Both the position numbers and the translations under genes were made by a program. From assembly GCA_005798775.1 (NCBI GenBank), contig SYIM01000115.1, positions 1 through 42,452 of the forward strand: a stretch of DNA of 42,452 bases, read 5' to 3'. Of the stretch, positions 1 to 10,030 are shown piece by piece. Under the pieces are notes generated by a model. That model had not been told where the DNA came from and searched no databases. It worked only from the letters and a program-made list of their open reading frames with translations. The first letter of the stretch is position 1. Each line of letters opens with the position of its first letter. This DNA comes from Burkholderiales bacterium. Lineage in GTDB: Bacteria; Pseudomonadota; Gammaproteobacteria; Burkholderiales; Burkholderiaceae_E.

Positions 1-263
1 CCGACGCCGTTCGACTGTGCGATCGATTCCATATAGATCATGCCGGGCGAGCCGTTGATCTCCTGCTCGATCACGCTGATGACCGCTTGCTCCAGCGTCT
101 GCGCTGACGCTCCCGGATAGGTGGCGGTCACCACAATGGTCGGCGGCGCAACCGGCGGGTATTGCGCGATGGGCAACAGGCGGATGGCAACCAGCCCGGC
201 CACAATGATGAAGAGGGACACCACCCAGGCGAAAATCGGCCGGTCAATAAAGAAGCGTGGCAT
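1..263 (-). CDS. RND efflux transporter permease subunit, N-terminus only (runs off the window start)
   Basis: Reverse-strand translation MPRFFIDRPIFAWVVSLFIIVAGLVAIRLLPIAQYPPVAPPTIVVTATYPGASAQTLEQAVISVIEQEINGSPGMIYMESIAQSNGVG is a classic AcrB/MexB-type N-terminus. Not in the ORF track because it is truncated. Confidence 0.95.
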   Translation of the reverse strand, partial: MPRFFIDRPIFAWVVSLFIIVAGLVAIRLLPIAQYPPVAPPTIVVTATYPGASAQTLEQAVISVIEQEINGSPGMIYMESIAQSNGV

Positions 264-272
264 GAAGCGTCC

Positions 273-1574
273 TCAGCTTCGCGGCGTGGCCGGCTGCGCG
301 GACGGCGGAGTCGCTGTCGGCGAGCCCGGGACGCTTGCTGCAGGTGTGGCCGGCGAGGCGGTCGGTGTCTCGCCGGTCGCGACCGGCGTAGCTGATTTGG
401 GCGGCATCCAGGGTACCGGCCGTACCGGCTGGTTCGGGCGAATCTTCTGGAACCCATCCACGATCACCTGCTCACCGTCATTTAGTCCGTCAAGAATCAG
501 CCAATTGCCGCTGCGGGCCCCGCCTACCCGGACGGGCCGCACCACAATCTTGCCAGCGGCGTCAACCACCATCACCGTGTCACCTTGGCTGGCCCGGGAG
601 ACGGCCTGTTGAGGCAACAGCATCGCGCGCGCCGCCTTCGCCTGCTCGATACGCACTCGGACATAAAGACCGGGTAGCAGGGCGCCGCCCGGGTTCGGCA
701 CTTCAGCGCGCAGGGTGACCTGCCCGCTGGTCGCGTCCACCGTCAAATCCGAAAATAGCAGTCGTCCCGCCGGGGGGTGAACTGTGCCCCCATCGAGCAC
801 CACGCGAATCAATGCTGCCTCATTCACGGTGCTGCGCAGGAGCCGCCCTTGCTCAAAGTCACGTCGCAGGCGCAGAGCCTCGTTGGCAGATTGGGTGAAA
901 TTCACATAAACCGGTTCGATCTGCTGAATGATGGCGAGAGGGGTAGCCTCTCCCTGGCCCACCAACGCGCCCTCGGTCACCAAGGCCCGCCCGATCCGCC
1001 CGGAGATGGGTGCGGTGACGGTGGTGTAGCCCAGGTTGATGGTTGCAGTCTGCACTGCGGCCTGGCCGGCCAGAACCTCCGCTTCGGCCTGTTTCTGCGC
1101 GGCGACCGCGTTGGCGTAGTCCTGCTTCGATACCGCGTTGGCCGCAACCAGGGGTCGATAGCGCTCGGCGAGAGCGCCAGCTTGGGAGAGATTCGCCTGA
1201 GCCCGCGCAAGCGTAGCCTGCGCGCTCGCCAGGGCTGCCTCATAGGGCGCGGGGTCGATCCGGAACAGTACCTGCCCGGCCTGCACGTCGGCGCCCTCGC
1301 GAAACTGTCGTTGCTGAACAATTCCCGCCGCGCGGGCCCTGACCTGCGCCACACGGGAAGCCTCGATCCGTCCAGGCAATTCCTCGAGCAGACCGACTTC
1401 ACCTAATGCAACCCTGACAACCCCCACGGCAGGTGGCGGAGGCGCTGCGGTTGTCGGCGTGCCGGAAGCGGGCGGGCCCGCGGGGGCAGACGGGCCGCAG
1501 GCGCTCAGGAAGGTACAAAGGACAAACGCCAGGGCGAGGCCAACGCGGGGAAAAGGTACAGCGGGACGCGGCAT
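273..1574 (-). CDS. RND efflux periplasmic adaptor (membrane fusion protein), lipoprotein
   Basis: ORF 273..1796; likely start at MPRPAVPFPRVGLALAFVLCTFLSACGPS (lipobox LSAC). HlyD/AcrA-type core (GRIEASRVAQVRARAAGIVQQRQFREGADVQAGQVLFRIDPAPYEA). Lies directly upstream of the RND permease. Confidence 0.93.
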   Translation of the reverse strand: MPRPAVPFPRVGLALAFVLCTFLSACGPSAPAGPPASGTPTTAAPPPPAVGVVRVALGEVGLLEELPGRIEASRVAQVRARAAGIVQQRQFREGADVQAGQVLFRIDPAPYEAALASAQATLARAQANLSQAGALAERYRPLVAANAVSKQDYANAVAAQKQAEAEVLAGQAAVQTATINLGYTTVTAPISGRIGRALVTEGALVGQGEATPLAIIQQIEPVYVNFTQSANEALRLRRDFEQGRLLRSTVNEAALIRVVLDGGTVHPPAGRLLFSDLTVDATSGQVTLRAEVPNPGGALLPGLYVRVRIEQAKAARAMLLPQQAVSRASQGDTVMVVDAAGKIVVRPVRVGGARSGNWLILDGLNDGEQVIVDGFQKIRPNQPVRPVPWMPPKSATPVATGETPTASPATPAASVPGSPTATPPSAQPATPRS

Positions 1575-1732
1575 CGGCGCCGTATGACCGCGGGTCGCGG
1601 CGACATGCAGGGAAGGGTTCATGCTGGACTTTCGGAAGACGATCGGACGGTAGCCGCCTGCCCGGATCCCTCCCCGCCCGGCGGGCAGGGCTCCGGGGCA
1701 TTGAGAGAAAGCCTGGAATATACTCTTCCGCA

Positions 1733-2407
1733 ATGACCCGTGACCTGTCAGCTCTTTTTGAGCGCAACCGCGAATGGGCGGCCCGCGTGGAGGCAAGCCG
1801 CCCAGGTTTTTTTACCGGGCTCCTCGCGCAGCAACGCCCCCGGTACATGTGGCTGGGCTGTGCCGACAGCCGGGTCCCTGCCAATGAACTTGTCGACCTT
1901 TTGCCTGGCGAAATGTTCGTACACCGCAATGTGGCGAACCTGCTTGTCCATTCCGACCTCAACGCGCTAAGCGTTGTGCAGTACGCGGTCGACGTGCTGG
2001 GCGTTGAGCACATCATCGTGGTTGGCCATAGCAATTGCGGGGGCGTGCGCGCAGCCCTTGTCGATCAGCGCGCCGGGCTGGTCGATAACTGGTTGCGCCA
2101 TGTCCAGGATGTGCGTGATGTGCACCGCGATTTTCTCGAGTCGCTGGAGGAGCGTTTCCGCATCAACGCACTGGTCGAACTGAATGTGCTTGAGCAGGCG
2201 AGAAATGTCTGTCGCACCACCATCGTGCGCGATGCCTGGCAGCGCGGACAGACATTGGTGGTGCACGGCTGGGTGTATGGCCTCCAGGACGGGTTGCTGA
2301 AGGACATGAGCCTGACCGCCACGGCGGCATCCGAGGTGGAGGCCGCTTACGACCACGCCCTCGAGCGCCTGACCAATCGCTGGCTGGAGCTCCAGGCAAC
2401 CGGGTGA
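1733..2407 (+). CDS. can: Beta-class carbonic anhydrase
   Basis: In-frame ATG at 1733 within ORF 1433..2407. Zn-ligand motifs CADSRVPA and GHSNCGG; MFVHRNVANL. Confidence 0.95.
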   Translation: MTRDLSALFERNREWAARVEASRPGFFTGLLAQQRPRYMWLGCADSRVPANELVDLLPGEMFVHRNVANLLVHSDLNALSVVQYAVDVLGVEHIIVVGHSNCGGVRAALVDQRAGLVDNWLRHVQDVRDVHRDFLESLEERFRINALVELNVLEQARNVCRTTIVRDAWQRGQTLVVHGWVYGLQDGLLKDMSLTATAASEVEAAYDHALERLTNRWLELQATG

Positions 2408-2564
2408 CCGCAATCGGTCCGGCTGGCGAAATGCCTGCGAGCGAGACGCGCCACCGCGCGGGGTGGCAGTCATCGTTTAGCATCGCGTCTCGGTTACTAC
2501 CGAACCAGTGGGTAGTCGGGCCAGCGCTGACTCCCGAATTCAATGGCCACCACGGGAGTCCACC

Positions 2565-3557
2565 ATGACCAGTCACGTACGACGCCTGCAACTGAAAGCC
2601 ATCGCGGCAATCGCCGGCCTGACGAATGCTGCGGGTGCAGCGGCACAGAGTGCCGGTAGCGGGTATCCCAGCCGCGAGATCCGGTTCATCGTGCCGTTTC
2701 CGCCAGGCGGTGGCAACGATATTCTCGCCAGGATGCTGGGGCCTAAAATGGCTGAAGCGTTTGGCAAGCCGGTAGTGATCGATAACCGCCCGGGCGCTGG
2801 GGGTAACCTGGGCACTGATCAGGCGGCTCGCTCGCCGGCCGACGGCTACACGATCGTCAGTGCATCGAACCAGGTCACGATCAACCCGGGCCTTGGACAG
2901 AAGTTGCCGTTTGATATCGAGCGGAATTTTTCGCCCGTCGCGCTCGTTGCATCTGTCCCCATGCTGCTGGTGGTTCATCCCTCGGTGCCAGTTAATAATG
3001 TGGCCGAACTGATCGCCCTTGTGCGCAGTCAGCCTGGCCGACTTAATCACGCCACCCCCGGTAACGGTACGCCTCAGCATTTGGCCTACGAACTCCTCAA
3101 CAAGCTTGCGAAGATCGAGGTCACACATATTCCCTACAAGGGGACGGGGCCTGCGGTTGCCGATCTGCTGGGTGGACAGGTACAGACCGCGTTTGCCACC
3201 CTGGCTTCGGTGGCTCAGCATGTCCGTGCGGGCAAGCTGCGCGCGATTGCGGTGGCCCCAGCGCAGCGTTCGCCGTTGATGCCCGAAGTGCCTACGGTGG
3301 CGGAGTCGGGTGTTCCCGGCTACGACGTGCCGCTCTGGTACTCAATTCTGGCGCCAGCGGGAACGCCTGCCGAAGCGATCGACCGGCTGGCGGGCGAGCT
3401 ACGCCGGATTGTCGAGTCACCCGACACGCGCGACCGGATGGTGAACCAGGGCTTTCAGCCTGGCTTCGTAGGCCCAGCCGCTTTGCAAGCGATGATTCGT
3501 GACGACGTAAGGCGCTGGCAGGGAATCGGGCGCGACACCGGCATCCGGATCGAATAG
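2565..3557 (+). CDS. Bug/TctC-family tripartite tricarboxylate transporter substrate-binding protein
   Basis: MTSHVRRLQLKAIAAIAGL...YPSREIRFIVPFPPGGGNDILARMLGPKMAEAFGKPVVIDNRPGAGGNLGT; Sec signal peptide and Bug family motifs. Confidence 0.95.
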   Translation: MTSHVRRLQLKAIAAIAGLTNAAGAAAQSAGSGYPSREIRFIVPFPPGGGNDILARMLGPKMAEAFGKPVVIDNRPGAGGNLGTDQAARSPADGYTIVSASNQVTINPGLGQKLPFDIERNFSPVALVASVPMLLVVHPSVPVNNVAELIALVRSQPGRLNHATPGNGTPQHLAYELLNKLAKIEVTHIPYKGTGPAVADLLGGQVQTAFATLASVAQHVRAGKLRAIAVAPAQRSPLMPEVPTVAESGVPGYDVPLWYSILAPAGTPAEAIDRLAGELRRIVESPDTRDRMVNQGFQPGFVGPAALQAMIRDDVRRWQGIGRDTGIRIE

Positions 3558-3564
3558 GCGGATC

Positions 3565-4803
3565 ATGTCGTTGGGTCAGGCGCTCGCTGGCATCCGGGTT
3601 CTCGATTTTTCGCAGATCGGAGCCGGGCCCACCGTTGGCATGCTGATGGGTGACATGGGGGCAGACGTCACCAAGATCGAGGCCCCCAGCGGCGACCTGG
3701 GTCGGTTGATCGGTCCCCCTTGGCTGAACGGCGACTCGGTCGTCGCGCTCAGTTTCAACCGTAACAAAAAGGGGCTCTGCCTCGATCTCAAGAAGCCGGA
3801 GGCGGTCGCAACGGTTCATCGGCTGGTCGCCTCGGCCGATGTGCTGATCGAGAGCTTTCGGCCTGGCGTGATGAGCCGTCTCGGCGTGGGCTGGCCGGTG
3901 TTGTCTGCAATCAATTCGAAGCTCATATGGTGCGCAGTGACCGCCTATGGACAGGACGGCCCCTGGGCCGACCGTCCTGGTGTGGATGGAGTGGTTCAGG
4001 CGCTATCTGGCCTCATGAGCCAGATCGGTGTGGACGGAGGCGAGCCGTGCAAGGTGCAGGTACCAGCCGTGGACATGACCACTGGGTTTCTTGGTACCGT
4101 TGCCGTGCTGGGCGCACTTCAGGCAAGAGAACGCTCGGGATGCGGTCAGTACCTGGACATCAGCATGTATGCCGCAGGCCTGATGCTGCAACAGACGGGT
4201 ATTGCGTCGTATCTCGCGAGCGGTAAGTTGCCCCGTCGAATCGGCAGCGCTGCGCCTTATGCAGCGCCGAATGAAGCTTACCGGACAGCGGATGGCTGGA
4301 TTATGCTAGCGGCGTACCAGCCGCCGCGCTGGCGGTCGTTATGCGGGATACTCGGGCTCGGCGAGAGAATCGAATGTGACCTGCGGTTTGCCGATAACGA
4401 CGCGCGGGTCCGCCATCGCGCAGCGCTTCGCACGCTCATCGAGGAAAAGCTCATTTCGCGAACGACAGCGCAATGGATTCCCCTTCTCGAGGCAGGCGAC
4501 ATCATGTGTGCGCCTGTTGCAGATTACGCCTGGGTAACCGAGTCCGAACAGTTCCAGCACATGGGGGCTGCGGTATCAATGCAACTTTCATCGGGTGCAA
4601 CGTTTCAATCGCCTGGTTTCCTGCTCGGAGATCGGAATACGCAGTCTCGCGTACGTCATGCCCCGCCCTCTGTCGGCGAACATTCGCGCGAGGTGCTGCA
4701 TGGCTTTGGTCTGAGGCCCGAGGAAATTGAGCAACTGATCGCGCAAGGCGCGGTCATCGACAATCCGGCGCGGGAGCGCGCCTCTGCAGGAGAAGGCTCA
4801 TGA
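3565..4803 (+). CDS. CaiB/BaiF family III CoA-transferase
   Basis: LAGIRVLDFSQIGAGPTVGMLMGDMGADVTKIEAP...GVDGVVQALSGLMSQIG; family III CoA-transferase hallmarks. Confidence 0.95.
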   Translation: MSLGQALAGIRVLDFSQIGAGPTVGMLMGDMGADVTKIEAPSGDLGRLIGPPWLNGDSVVALSFNRNKKGLCLDLKKPEAVATVHRLVASADVLIESFRPGVMSRLGVGWPVLSAINSKLIWCAVTAYGQDGPWADRPGVDGVVQALSGLMSQIGVDGGEPCKVQVPAVDMTTGFLGTVAVLGALQARERSGCGQYLDISMYAAGLMLQQTGIASYLASGKLPRRIGSAAPYAAPNEAYRTADGWIMLAAYQPPRWRSLCGILGLGERIECDLRFADNDARVRHRAALRTLIEEKLISRTTAQWIPLLEAGDIMCAPVADYAWVTESEQFQHMGAAVSMQLSSGATFQSPGFLLGDRNTQSRVRHAPPSVGEHSREVLHGFGLRPEEIEQLIAQGAVIDNPARERASAGEGS

Positions 4804-5786
4804 AGTTCAGTGCAATCCGCACGTTCAGGGATGACATGGGTCATCGCTTCAGCCGTGTTGTGGAGTTGGGGATCGATGACCTGTCTCCGGGCGAGGTGGT
4901 GATCCGTAGCCAGTTTGCAGCGGTCAATTACAAGGACGCCCGGGCGGTCACGGGCGCAGGCAACGTGCTCAAGCGTTTCCCCTGTACGCCTGGGATCGAG
5001 GTCTCCGGCGTGGTGGAATCCTCACGCGACGCCCGCTTCCGCGCCGGCGATCTGGTAACAGTTCAAGGCGGGCGCGAGTTCGGTATCAGTCGCGACGGCG
5101 CCTACAGCGAAGTGGTGCGCGCGCCGGCCGCCGAGGTGTTCCCGGTGATTGATGGCTTTGACCCGTTTTCGGTCGTGGCGCTTGGCATTGCAGCGTACAC
5201 GTCGGCGGTTGCGGTGGAGGCCATCGAGAAGCACGGCACACGCCCTGAAGACGGCGAGATCATCGTGACAGGCGCCACCGGAGGGTGTTCCAGCTACGCC
5301 ATCAGCATGCTGGCAGGCCTTGGCTACCAGGTGGTGGGCATGACCGGTAAAACCTCAGAGCATGAATACCTGAAAGGCATCGGGTGTGTGCGCGCGGTGG
5401 GGCGCGACATTCAAACGCAGTACACCCGACCACTCGATGAACAGTTATGGGCAGGGTCGATTGACGCTGTGGGCGGCGCACCCCTTGATTTCGTACTCCG
5501 TACGATGAAGCAGCGTGGGATCGTGGCGGCCTTTGGCAACGCCGCCGGCGAACAGTTCACCACATCCATCTATCCGTTCATTCTGCGAAGCGTGACGCTC
5601 GCCGGGGTAAACGCCAACCATCCGGTCGCCTCGCGTGGTAGTGCCTGGCGTCGCATGACCGGCGATTTACGGCCTCAGGCACTGGATAAGATTGTTCACC
5701 GCATTGCGTTTGCTGAACTGCCCGCGCACTGCGATGCCTTGATCAACGGCGGGGTTCGCGGCCGCGCGGTAGTGTGCTTCAACTGA
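4800..5786 (+). CDS. YhdH/AcuI-like acrylyl-CoA reductase / MDR-family quinone oxidoreductase
   Basis: MKFSAIRTFRDDMGHRFSRVVELGIDDLSPGEVVIRSQFAAVNYKDARAVTG...GIEVSGVVESS; ATG overlaps the preceding stop (ATGA). Confidence 0.9.
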   Translation: MKFSAIRTFRDDMGHRFSRVVELGIDDLSPGEVVIRSQFAAVNYKDARAVTGAGNVLKRFPCTPGIEVSGVVESSRDARFRAGDLVTVQGGREFGISRDGAYSEVVRAPAAEVFPVIDGFDPFSVVALGIAAYTSAVAVEAIEKHGTRPEDGEIIVTGATGGCSSYAISMLAGLGYQVVGMTGKTSEHEYLKGIGCVRAVGRDIQTQYTRPLDEQLWAGSIDAVGGAPLDFVLRTMKQRGIVAAFGNAAGEQFTTSIYPFILRSVTLAGVNANHPVASRGSAWRRMTGDLRPQALDKIVHRIAFAELPAHCDALINGGVRGRAVVCFN

Positions 5787-7848
5787 TCCTGGCTGTGGCA
5801 CTCGCGGCACGGCGTTCTGCGCGCAGGCGAAGTCGCTGCGCGCCAAGCGTGAGCAGGAAAAGCGAAAAGCCCAACGCGTGGCTGGCGGGTGCAGGATAGA
5901 CCAGCGCAACGCCCGCCACGAATAGCGTTGTACGCTCCCAATATCGGCACTTCAGCCATAACCAGCCCTGAAATCCGCCCGCCAGTGCCGCAATGCCTGC
6001 CGCTGCGGTGATGGTCACCCTCGCTACCTCAAACCAGTCTGCCTCGGCGAGCGTTCGCATCGATCCGGTAAGAAGCAGCATCGACCCCGATGGATCGAGC
6101 ACGAAAATAAAGGGCACCAGGAACGCGGGGAGCGTGTATTTCCAGCACTGCAGGGTGGTGCGATAGGGGTCGCCTCCAGTGATGGAGGCGGCGGCAAACG
6201 GCGAGAGTGCGGTGGGTGGCGATACTTCGGAGAGCACCGCGTAGTAGAAGATGAACATGTGTGCGGCGAAGTCGGGCACCTTGAGCGCCATCAGTGCCGG
6301 CGCGGCAATCACGGCGCAGATGATGTAAGACGCAGTAACAGGGACCGCCAATCCCACGATCCAGACGATCAGCGCGGTGTAGACGGCTGTCAGCAGCAGA
6401 GAGTTGCCGGCATATTGAAGAACGATCGAGCTGAACTTGAGGCCCAATCCGGTGAGCGTGACCACGCCCACGATGATGCCCGCGCCGGCGCAGGTTGCGG
6501 CCACATTGAGCACCGACCGCGCACCGTCTTCAAGCGCACGAAGCAGGCCCGACTCCCAAAGTCCACGTCCGATCGGCACCTTACCCGTGAAAATTCCGTG
6601 GGGGATCAGCGAGCACTCCGCGCGCAACAGGCTGGTGAATAGAGACGCTACCGTTGCCCAGAACACTGACAGCTCGGGAGAAAACCCGAGCAGCATGAAG
6701 CCAACGATGGACACCAGCGAAAGGAAATGAAACCAGTAGCGCCGAGAAAGTGACCAGGCGGACTCCGCCTTCTCGAACACCGTGTCCTTCATGCCGAATT
6801 TCCTGACGTCGATCTCGACCATCAGGAAAAGCGTGAGGTAGTACAGGCAGGTCGGGATGGCTGCCATCAGCAGCACGTCGAGATAGGAGATTTTGAGAAA
6901 TTCTGCGATCAGGAAAGCTGCAGCACCGAGCACTGGCGGTGAGATGATCGCCCCCAGCCCGCCCGCAGACAGCAGTCCCCCTGCAGCATCTTTCGAGTAG
7001 CCCACGCGCGTGAGCATAGGGGCAGCGACCGCCCCCAGAGTGACGGTGGTGGCGACGCCTGAGCCCGACGGGCCGCCCAGCAGAAACGAGGCGAGCGTGA
7101 CGGTACGGCCCGCGCCGATAGGCTTGCCCCCCATGGCAGCGAAAGAGAAATCGAGATAAAAGCGCCCGGCTCCAGAATGCTGCAGAAAGGCGCCATAGAT
7201 GGTAAACAAGATGATTAGCGAAGATGACACGCTGAGTGCCGTGCCAAATACGCCCTCCAGCGTCATGTACATGTGTCCCACAAGTCGGGGCAGTTCATAG
7301 CCCTTGTGGGTCCAGGGGGAGGGCAGCCACGGCCCGAGGAAGGCATAAGCAACAAAGCACAGTGTGATGAACGGCATGATCCAGCCCGTGCTTCGGCGCA
7401 TGGCTTCAAGGATCAGGGCCATCATCAGCACCCCAAACACGATGTCCCAATCATCGGGGACGATCGAGCGATCGAAAAAGTCGTCGCCGCCAGCGATCAG
7501 CCAGGCCGCTACCGCAATGCCGCCGGCGGCGAGCAACCAGTCCCACCACATCACCCGATTCCGAAATCGCCGGGCAACCGGGAACACCAGGAAAGTGAGA
7601 AACAGAATGAACGCCAGATGGGTGGCCCGAAGATGCTCGGGCCTGACAATCGCGTAGGCGGTATAGAGGTGAAACAGGGACATGATCACCGCGACCAGCG
7701 TGACAAAGCGCGCCAGCATGCCGGTGAGGCGGTTGGTCGCGCCCTCCTCGAGCTCGATCATCTCTCTGGCCCGAGCCATGGCCTCGGCGCTGACGCGCTC
7801 CAGCGGCGCAGCGTCTCCTTGAGCCGGGTCTACGGACGGGGAGGACAT
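5779..7848 (-). CDS. TRAP transporter fused permease (4TM/12TM, TAXI-type)
   Basis: 689 aa multi-TM; SLIILFTIYGAFLQHSGAGRFYLDFSFAAMGGKPIGAGRTVTLASFLLGGPSGSGVATTVTLGAVAAPML is typical of fused TRAP permeases; adjacent to a TAXI SBP. Confidence 0.93.
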   Translation of the reverse strand: MSSPSVDPAQGDAAPLERVSAEAMARAREMIELEEGATNRLTGMLARFVTLVAVIMSLFHLYTAYAIVRPEHLRATHLAFILFLTFLVFPVARRFRNRVMWWDWLLAAGGIAVAAWLIAGGDDFFDRSIVPDDWDIVFGVLMMALILEAMRRSTGWIMPFITLCFVAYAFLGPWLPSPWTHKGYELPRLVGHMYMTLEGVFGTALSVSSSLIILFTIYGAFLQHSGAGRFYLDFSFAAMGGKPIGAGRTVTLASFLLGGPSGSGVATTVTLGAVAAPMLTRVGYSKDAAGGLLSAGGLGAIISPPVLGAAAFLIAEFLKISYLDVLLMAAIPTCLYYLTLFLMVEIDVRKFGMKDTVFEKAESAWSLSRRYWFHFLSLVSIVGFMLLGFSPELSVFWATVASLFTSLLRAECSLIPHGIFTGKVPIGRGLWESGLLRALEDGARSVLNVAATCAGAGIIVGVVTLTGLGLKFSSIVLQYAGNSLLLTAVYTALIVWIVGLAVPVTASYIICAVIAAPALMALKVPDFAAHMFIFYYAVLSEVSPPTALSPFAAASITGGDPYRTTLQCWKYTLPAFLVPFIFVLDPSGSMLLLTGSMRTLAEADWFEVARVTITAAAGIAALAGGFQGWLWLKCRYWERTTLFVAGVALVYPAPASHALGFSLFLLTLGAQRLRLRAERRAASATARIS

Positions 7849-7909
7849 GATGTCTGCGGGTCGGTGTCAATGACCCGGCGCTACCCGGACGGATAACGCC
7901 GGTGCGAGC

Positions 7910-8872
7910 CTACTGCGAAATTTTGATGCCCTTGGTGGCGAGGAACTTTACCGCGCCCGGGTGCCAGGGTACGGGGGACGCCTCGCCTCGCTGATTTTCA
8001 AGAACGATATTCTCGGCTTCCTTGTGGGCGCGGATCAGGTCTTCGCGCTTTTCGAAAACGGTTTGAACAATTCGAAATGCAGTCTGCTCATCAAGGTCTC
8101 GGTGAGCGACAAGCAGGTTCATGACGCTTGCCTGCCTGTTATCGGCTTCCATGCCTTTGTAGATCGTTTTTGCGATGTGGTCCCTTAAGTAGAGATTGCC
8201 GTATTTCTGATTCATTTTATCGACGAGGTCGGCGTGGTCGATCATCTTTATCTTGGTGCCAGGCGTGTTGGCGAGATCGGAGACGGCGCCGGTGGGCAGT
8301 CCACCTACCCAGAAAAACGCTTCGATCTTGCGGTCCTTCAGGGCTGCTACGGATTCCGCTACGCCAAGGCGTTCCCTCTTGAGATCGCGGTCCTTGTCCA
8401 GGCCTGCCGCCTCGATCAGGCGAAACGCCATGACCTCGGTCGCGCTGCCGCCTGAACCGGTCGAGACGCGCCGACCCTTGAGGTCGGACATTTTAGTGAT
8501 GCCCGTGCCCTCTACCGTGACCACGTGCATGCGATTCGGGTAAAGGACAAGAAGCGTCCGGACCGGCACCGGCTTGCCCTTGAACTTGTCGTCACCTTTC
8601 AGCGCATCGAGGGTGGCGTCGGCCATGGTGAACCCGATGTAGGGCTTGCCGGTACCGATCAACTGCAGATTGGCCACTGATCCACCAGTGACTTCCGCCG
8701 TGGCCTGCATGCCAGATACATACTTGGATAGCGCCGCGGCAAGGCCTCCGCCGAGCGGGTAATACACCCCACCGGTGCCACCGGTACCAATTGACAGATT
8801 CTGGGCGCTGGTGAGTGAGGCGAGTCCAAGGGCGAGCGCGGCAATACCGAGCTTGGCAATTCTTGCGATCAT
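7910..8872 (-). CDS. TAXI-family TRAP transporter solute-binding protein
   Basis: MIARIAKLGIAALALGLASLTSAQNLSIGTGGTGGVYYPLGGGLAAALSKYVSGMQATAEVTGGSVANLQLI; canonical TAXI N-terminus. Start placed at the second Met. Confidence 0.94.
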   Translation of the reverse strand: MIARIAKLGIAALALGLASLTSAQNLSIGTGGTGGVYYPLGGGLAAALSKYVSGMQATAEVTGGSVANLQLIGTGKPYIGFTMADATLDALKGDDKFKGKPVPVRTLLVLYPNRMHVVTVEGTGITKMSDLKGRRVSTGSGGSATEVMAFRLIEAAGLDKDRDLKRERLGVAESVAALKDRKIEAFFWVGGLPTGAVSDLANTPGTKIKMIDHADLVDKMNQKYGNLYLRDHIAKTIYKGMEADNRQASVMNLLVAHRDLDEQTAFRIVQTVFEKREDLIRAHKEAENIVLENQRGEASPVPWHPGAVKFLATKGIKISQ

Positions 8873-8946
8873 GTATGTCTCCTTGTTTGTCTTGCTGCTC
8901 AAATTCAGTATGCCAGAGGCTGTTCGATGACAGCCGCCGCAGGGGC

Positions 8947-9933
8947 TTATTGCTTTTCGATTCCGGCGCGTTGCACTAACTCGGCGTATTTTCGGGTTTC
9001 ACTCGCAAAATACTGCCGAGCAAACTCGGGGGTGCGAACGTTGATGACGTTGCCCCCTTTGGCCATTGCAGCCTGCACCTCGGGTTCGGAGAATGCGGTG
9101 ACAAAGGCCTTGTGCACCCGGCTGACGTCAGCCTCGCTCATTGCCTTCGGGCCCAGCACACCAAACCATGCCTCGACGATGTAGGAGGGCAGACCCTGCT
9201 CGGCGAAGGTGGGGATATCGGGGGCGGCCTCTACCCGCTTTTCGGTGCCGATACCGACCGCCTTGATGAGCCCGTTCCTGAGGTGGCCCTGAACACTCGG
9301 CAGCGCTGCAGTGCAGAAATCGATATGTCCACCCAGCAGATCGGTGAGCATTGGGCCCACGCCCTTGTAGTGCACGGCGCGGGCGCGGGTGCCAGATTCG
9401 TTCAGGAACATTTCGTTGGCGAGGTGAATGATGGTGCCAGCCCCGGCGGAGGCGACGGTAGCTTCACCATTGCGCGACTTGAGCCATTCGATGAACTGCC
9501 GGGAACCATTGGCCGGCACCTTGTTGCTGGCCACCACCACGATCGGGGTATACCCGATGACGGTAATGGGAACGAAGTCGGCGAGTACATCAAACGGCAG
9601 CCGGGCGTAAACGCTTGGGAAAATCACGACATTATTCGAGACCACGCTGAGCGCGTAGCCGTCGGGGGCGGTACGCGAGAGCGCTTGCAATCCGACGATA
9701 CCGCCTGCACCAGGCTGATTTTCAACCACCACCGATGAGCCCAGCGCGCGGCCCAGGGCGGCCGAGGCAGAGCGCGTGATGGTGTCAACACCCGACCCGG
9801 TGGCATTGGGGAGGATGAACCGGGTGATCTTCTCGGACTGGGCGCCAACGGACTGCGTAAGCGACAGCGAACCGAGACCGGCGAGAGCCAGAACCGTGCT
9901 TCTGCGCGTGGCGGCTGGGCGGGAACGGGGCAT
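8947..9933 (-). CDS. Bug/TctC-family substrate-binding protein
   Basis: ITRFILPNATGSGVDTITRSASAALGRALGSSVVVENQPGAGGIVGLQALSRTAPDGY; VHYKGVGPMLTDLLGGHIDF. Confidence 0.95.
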   Translation of the reverse strand: MPRSRPAATRRSTVLALAGLGSLSLTQSVGAQSEKITRFILPNATGSGVDTITRSASAALGRALGSSVVVENQPGAGGIVGLQALSRTAPDGYALSVVSNNVVIFPSVYARLPFDVLADFVPITVIGYTPIVVVASNKVPANGSRQFIEWLKSRNGEATVASAGAGTIIHLANEMFLNESGTRARAVHYKGVGPMLTDLLGGHIDFCTAALPSVQGHLRNGLIKAVGIGTEKRVEAAPDIPTFAEQGLPSYIVEAWFGVLGPKAMSEADVSRVHKAFVTAFSEPEVQAAMAKGGNVINVRTPEFARQYFASETRKYAELVQRAGIEKQ

Positions 9934-10030
9934 GAGATGTCTCCTGTTGGATGTGGTTCGATCTTACCGGAGAGCGCGCGCCGTACCGACGTTGGCGTGC
10001 GTATACTCCGGTCGTCAACGAGGGGGCAGA

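Noticed and set aside
2163-3221. 352-aa minus-strand ORF
   Set aside because: Antisense to the carbonic anhydrase and Bug genes; low-complexity Arg/Pro-rich translation, no recognisable motif. GC-rich shadow ORF.
7273-7896. 207-aa plus-strand ORF
   Set aside because: Antisense to the TRAP fused permease, with a His/Gln/Arg-rich composition typical of a reversed membrane-protein gene.
10002-10007. TATACT upstream of the enoyl-CoA hydratase gene as a promoter
   Set aside because: Distance to ATG is plausible but no convincing -35 at 16-18 bp; too weak to list as a feature.
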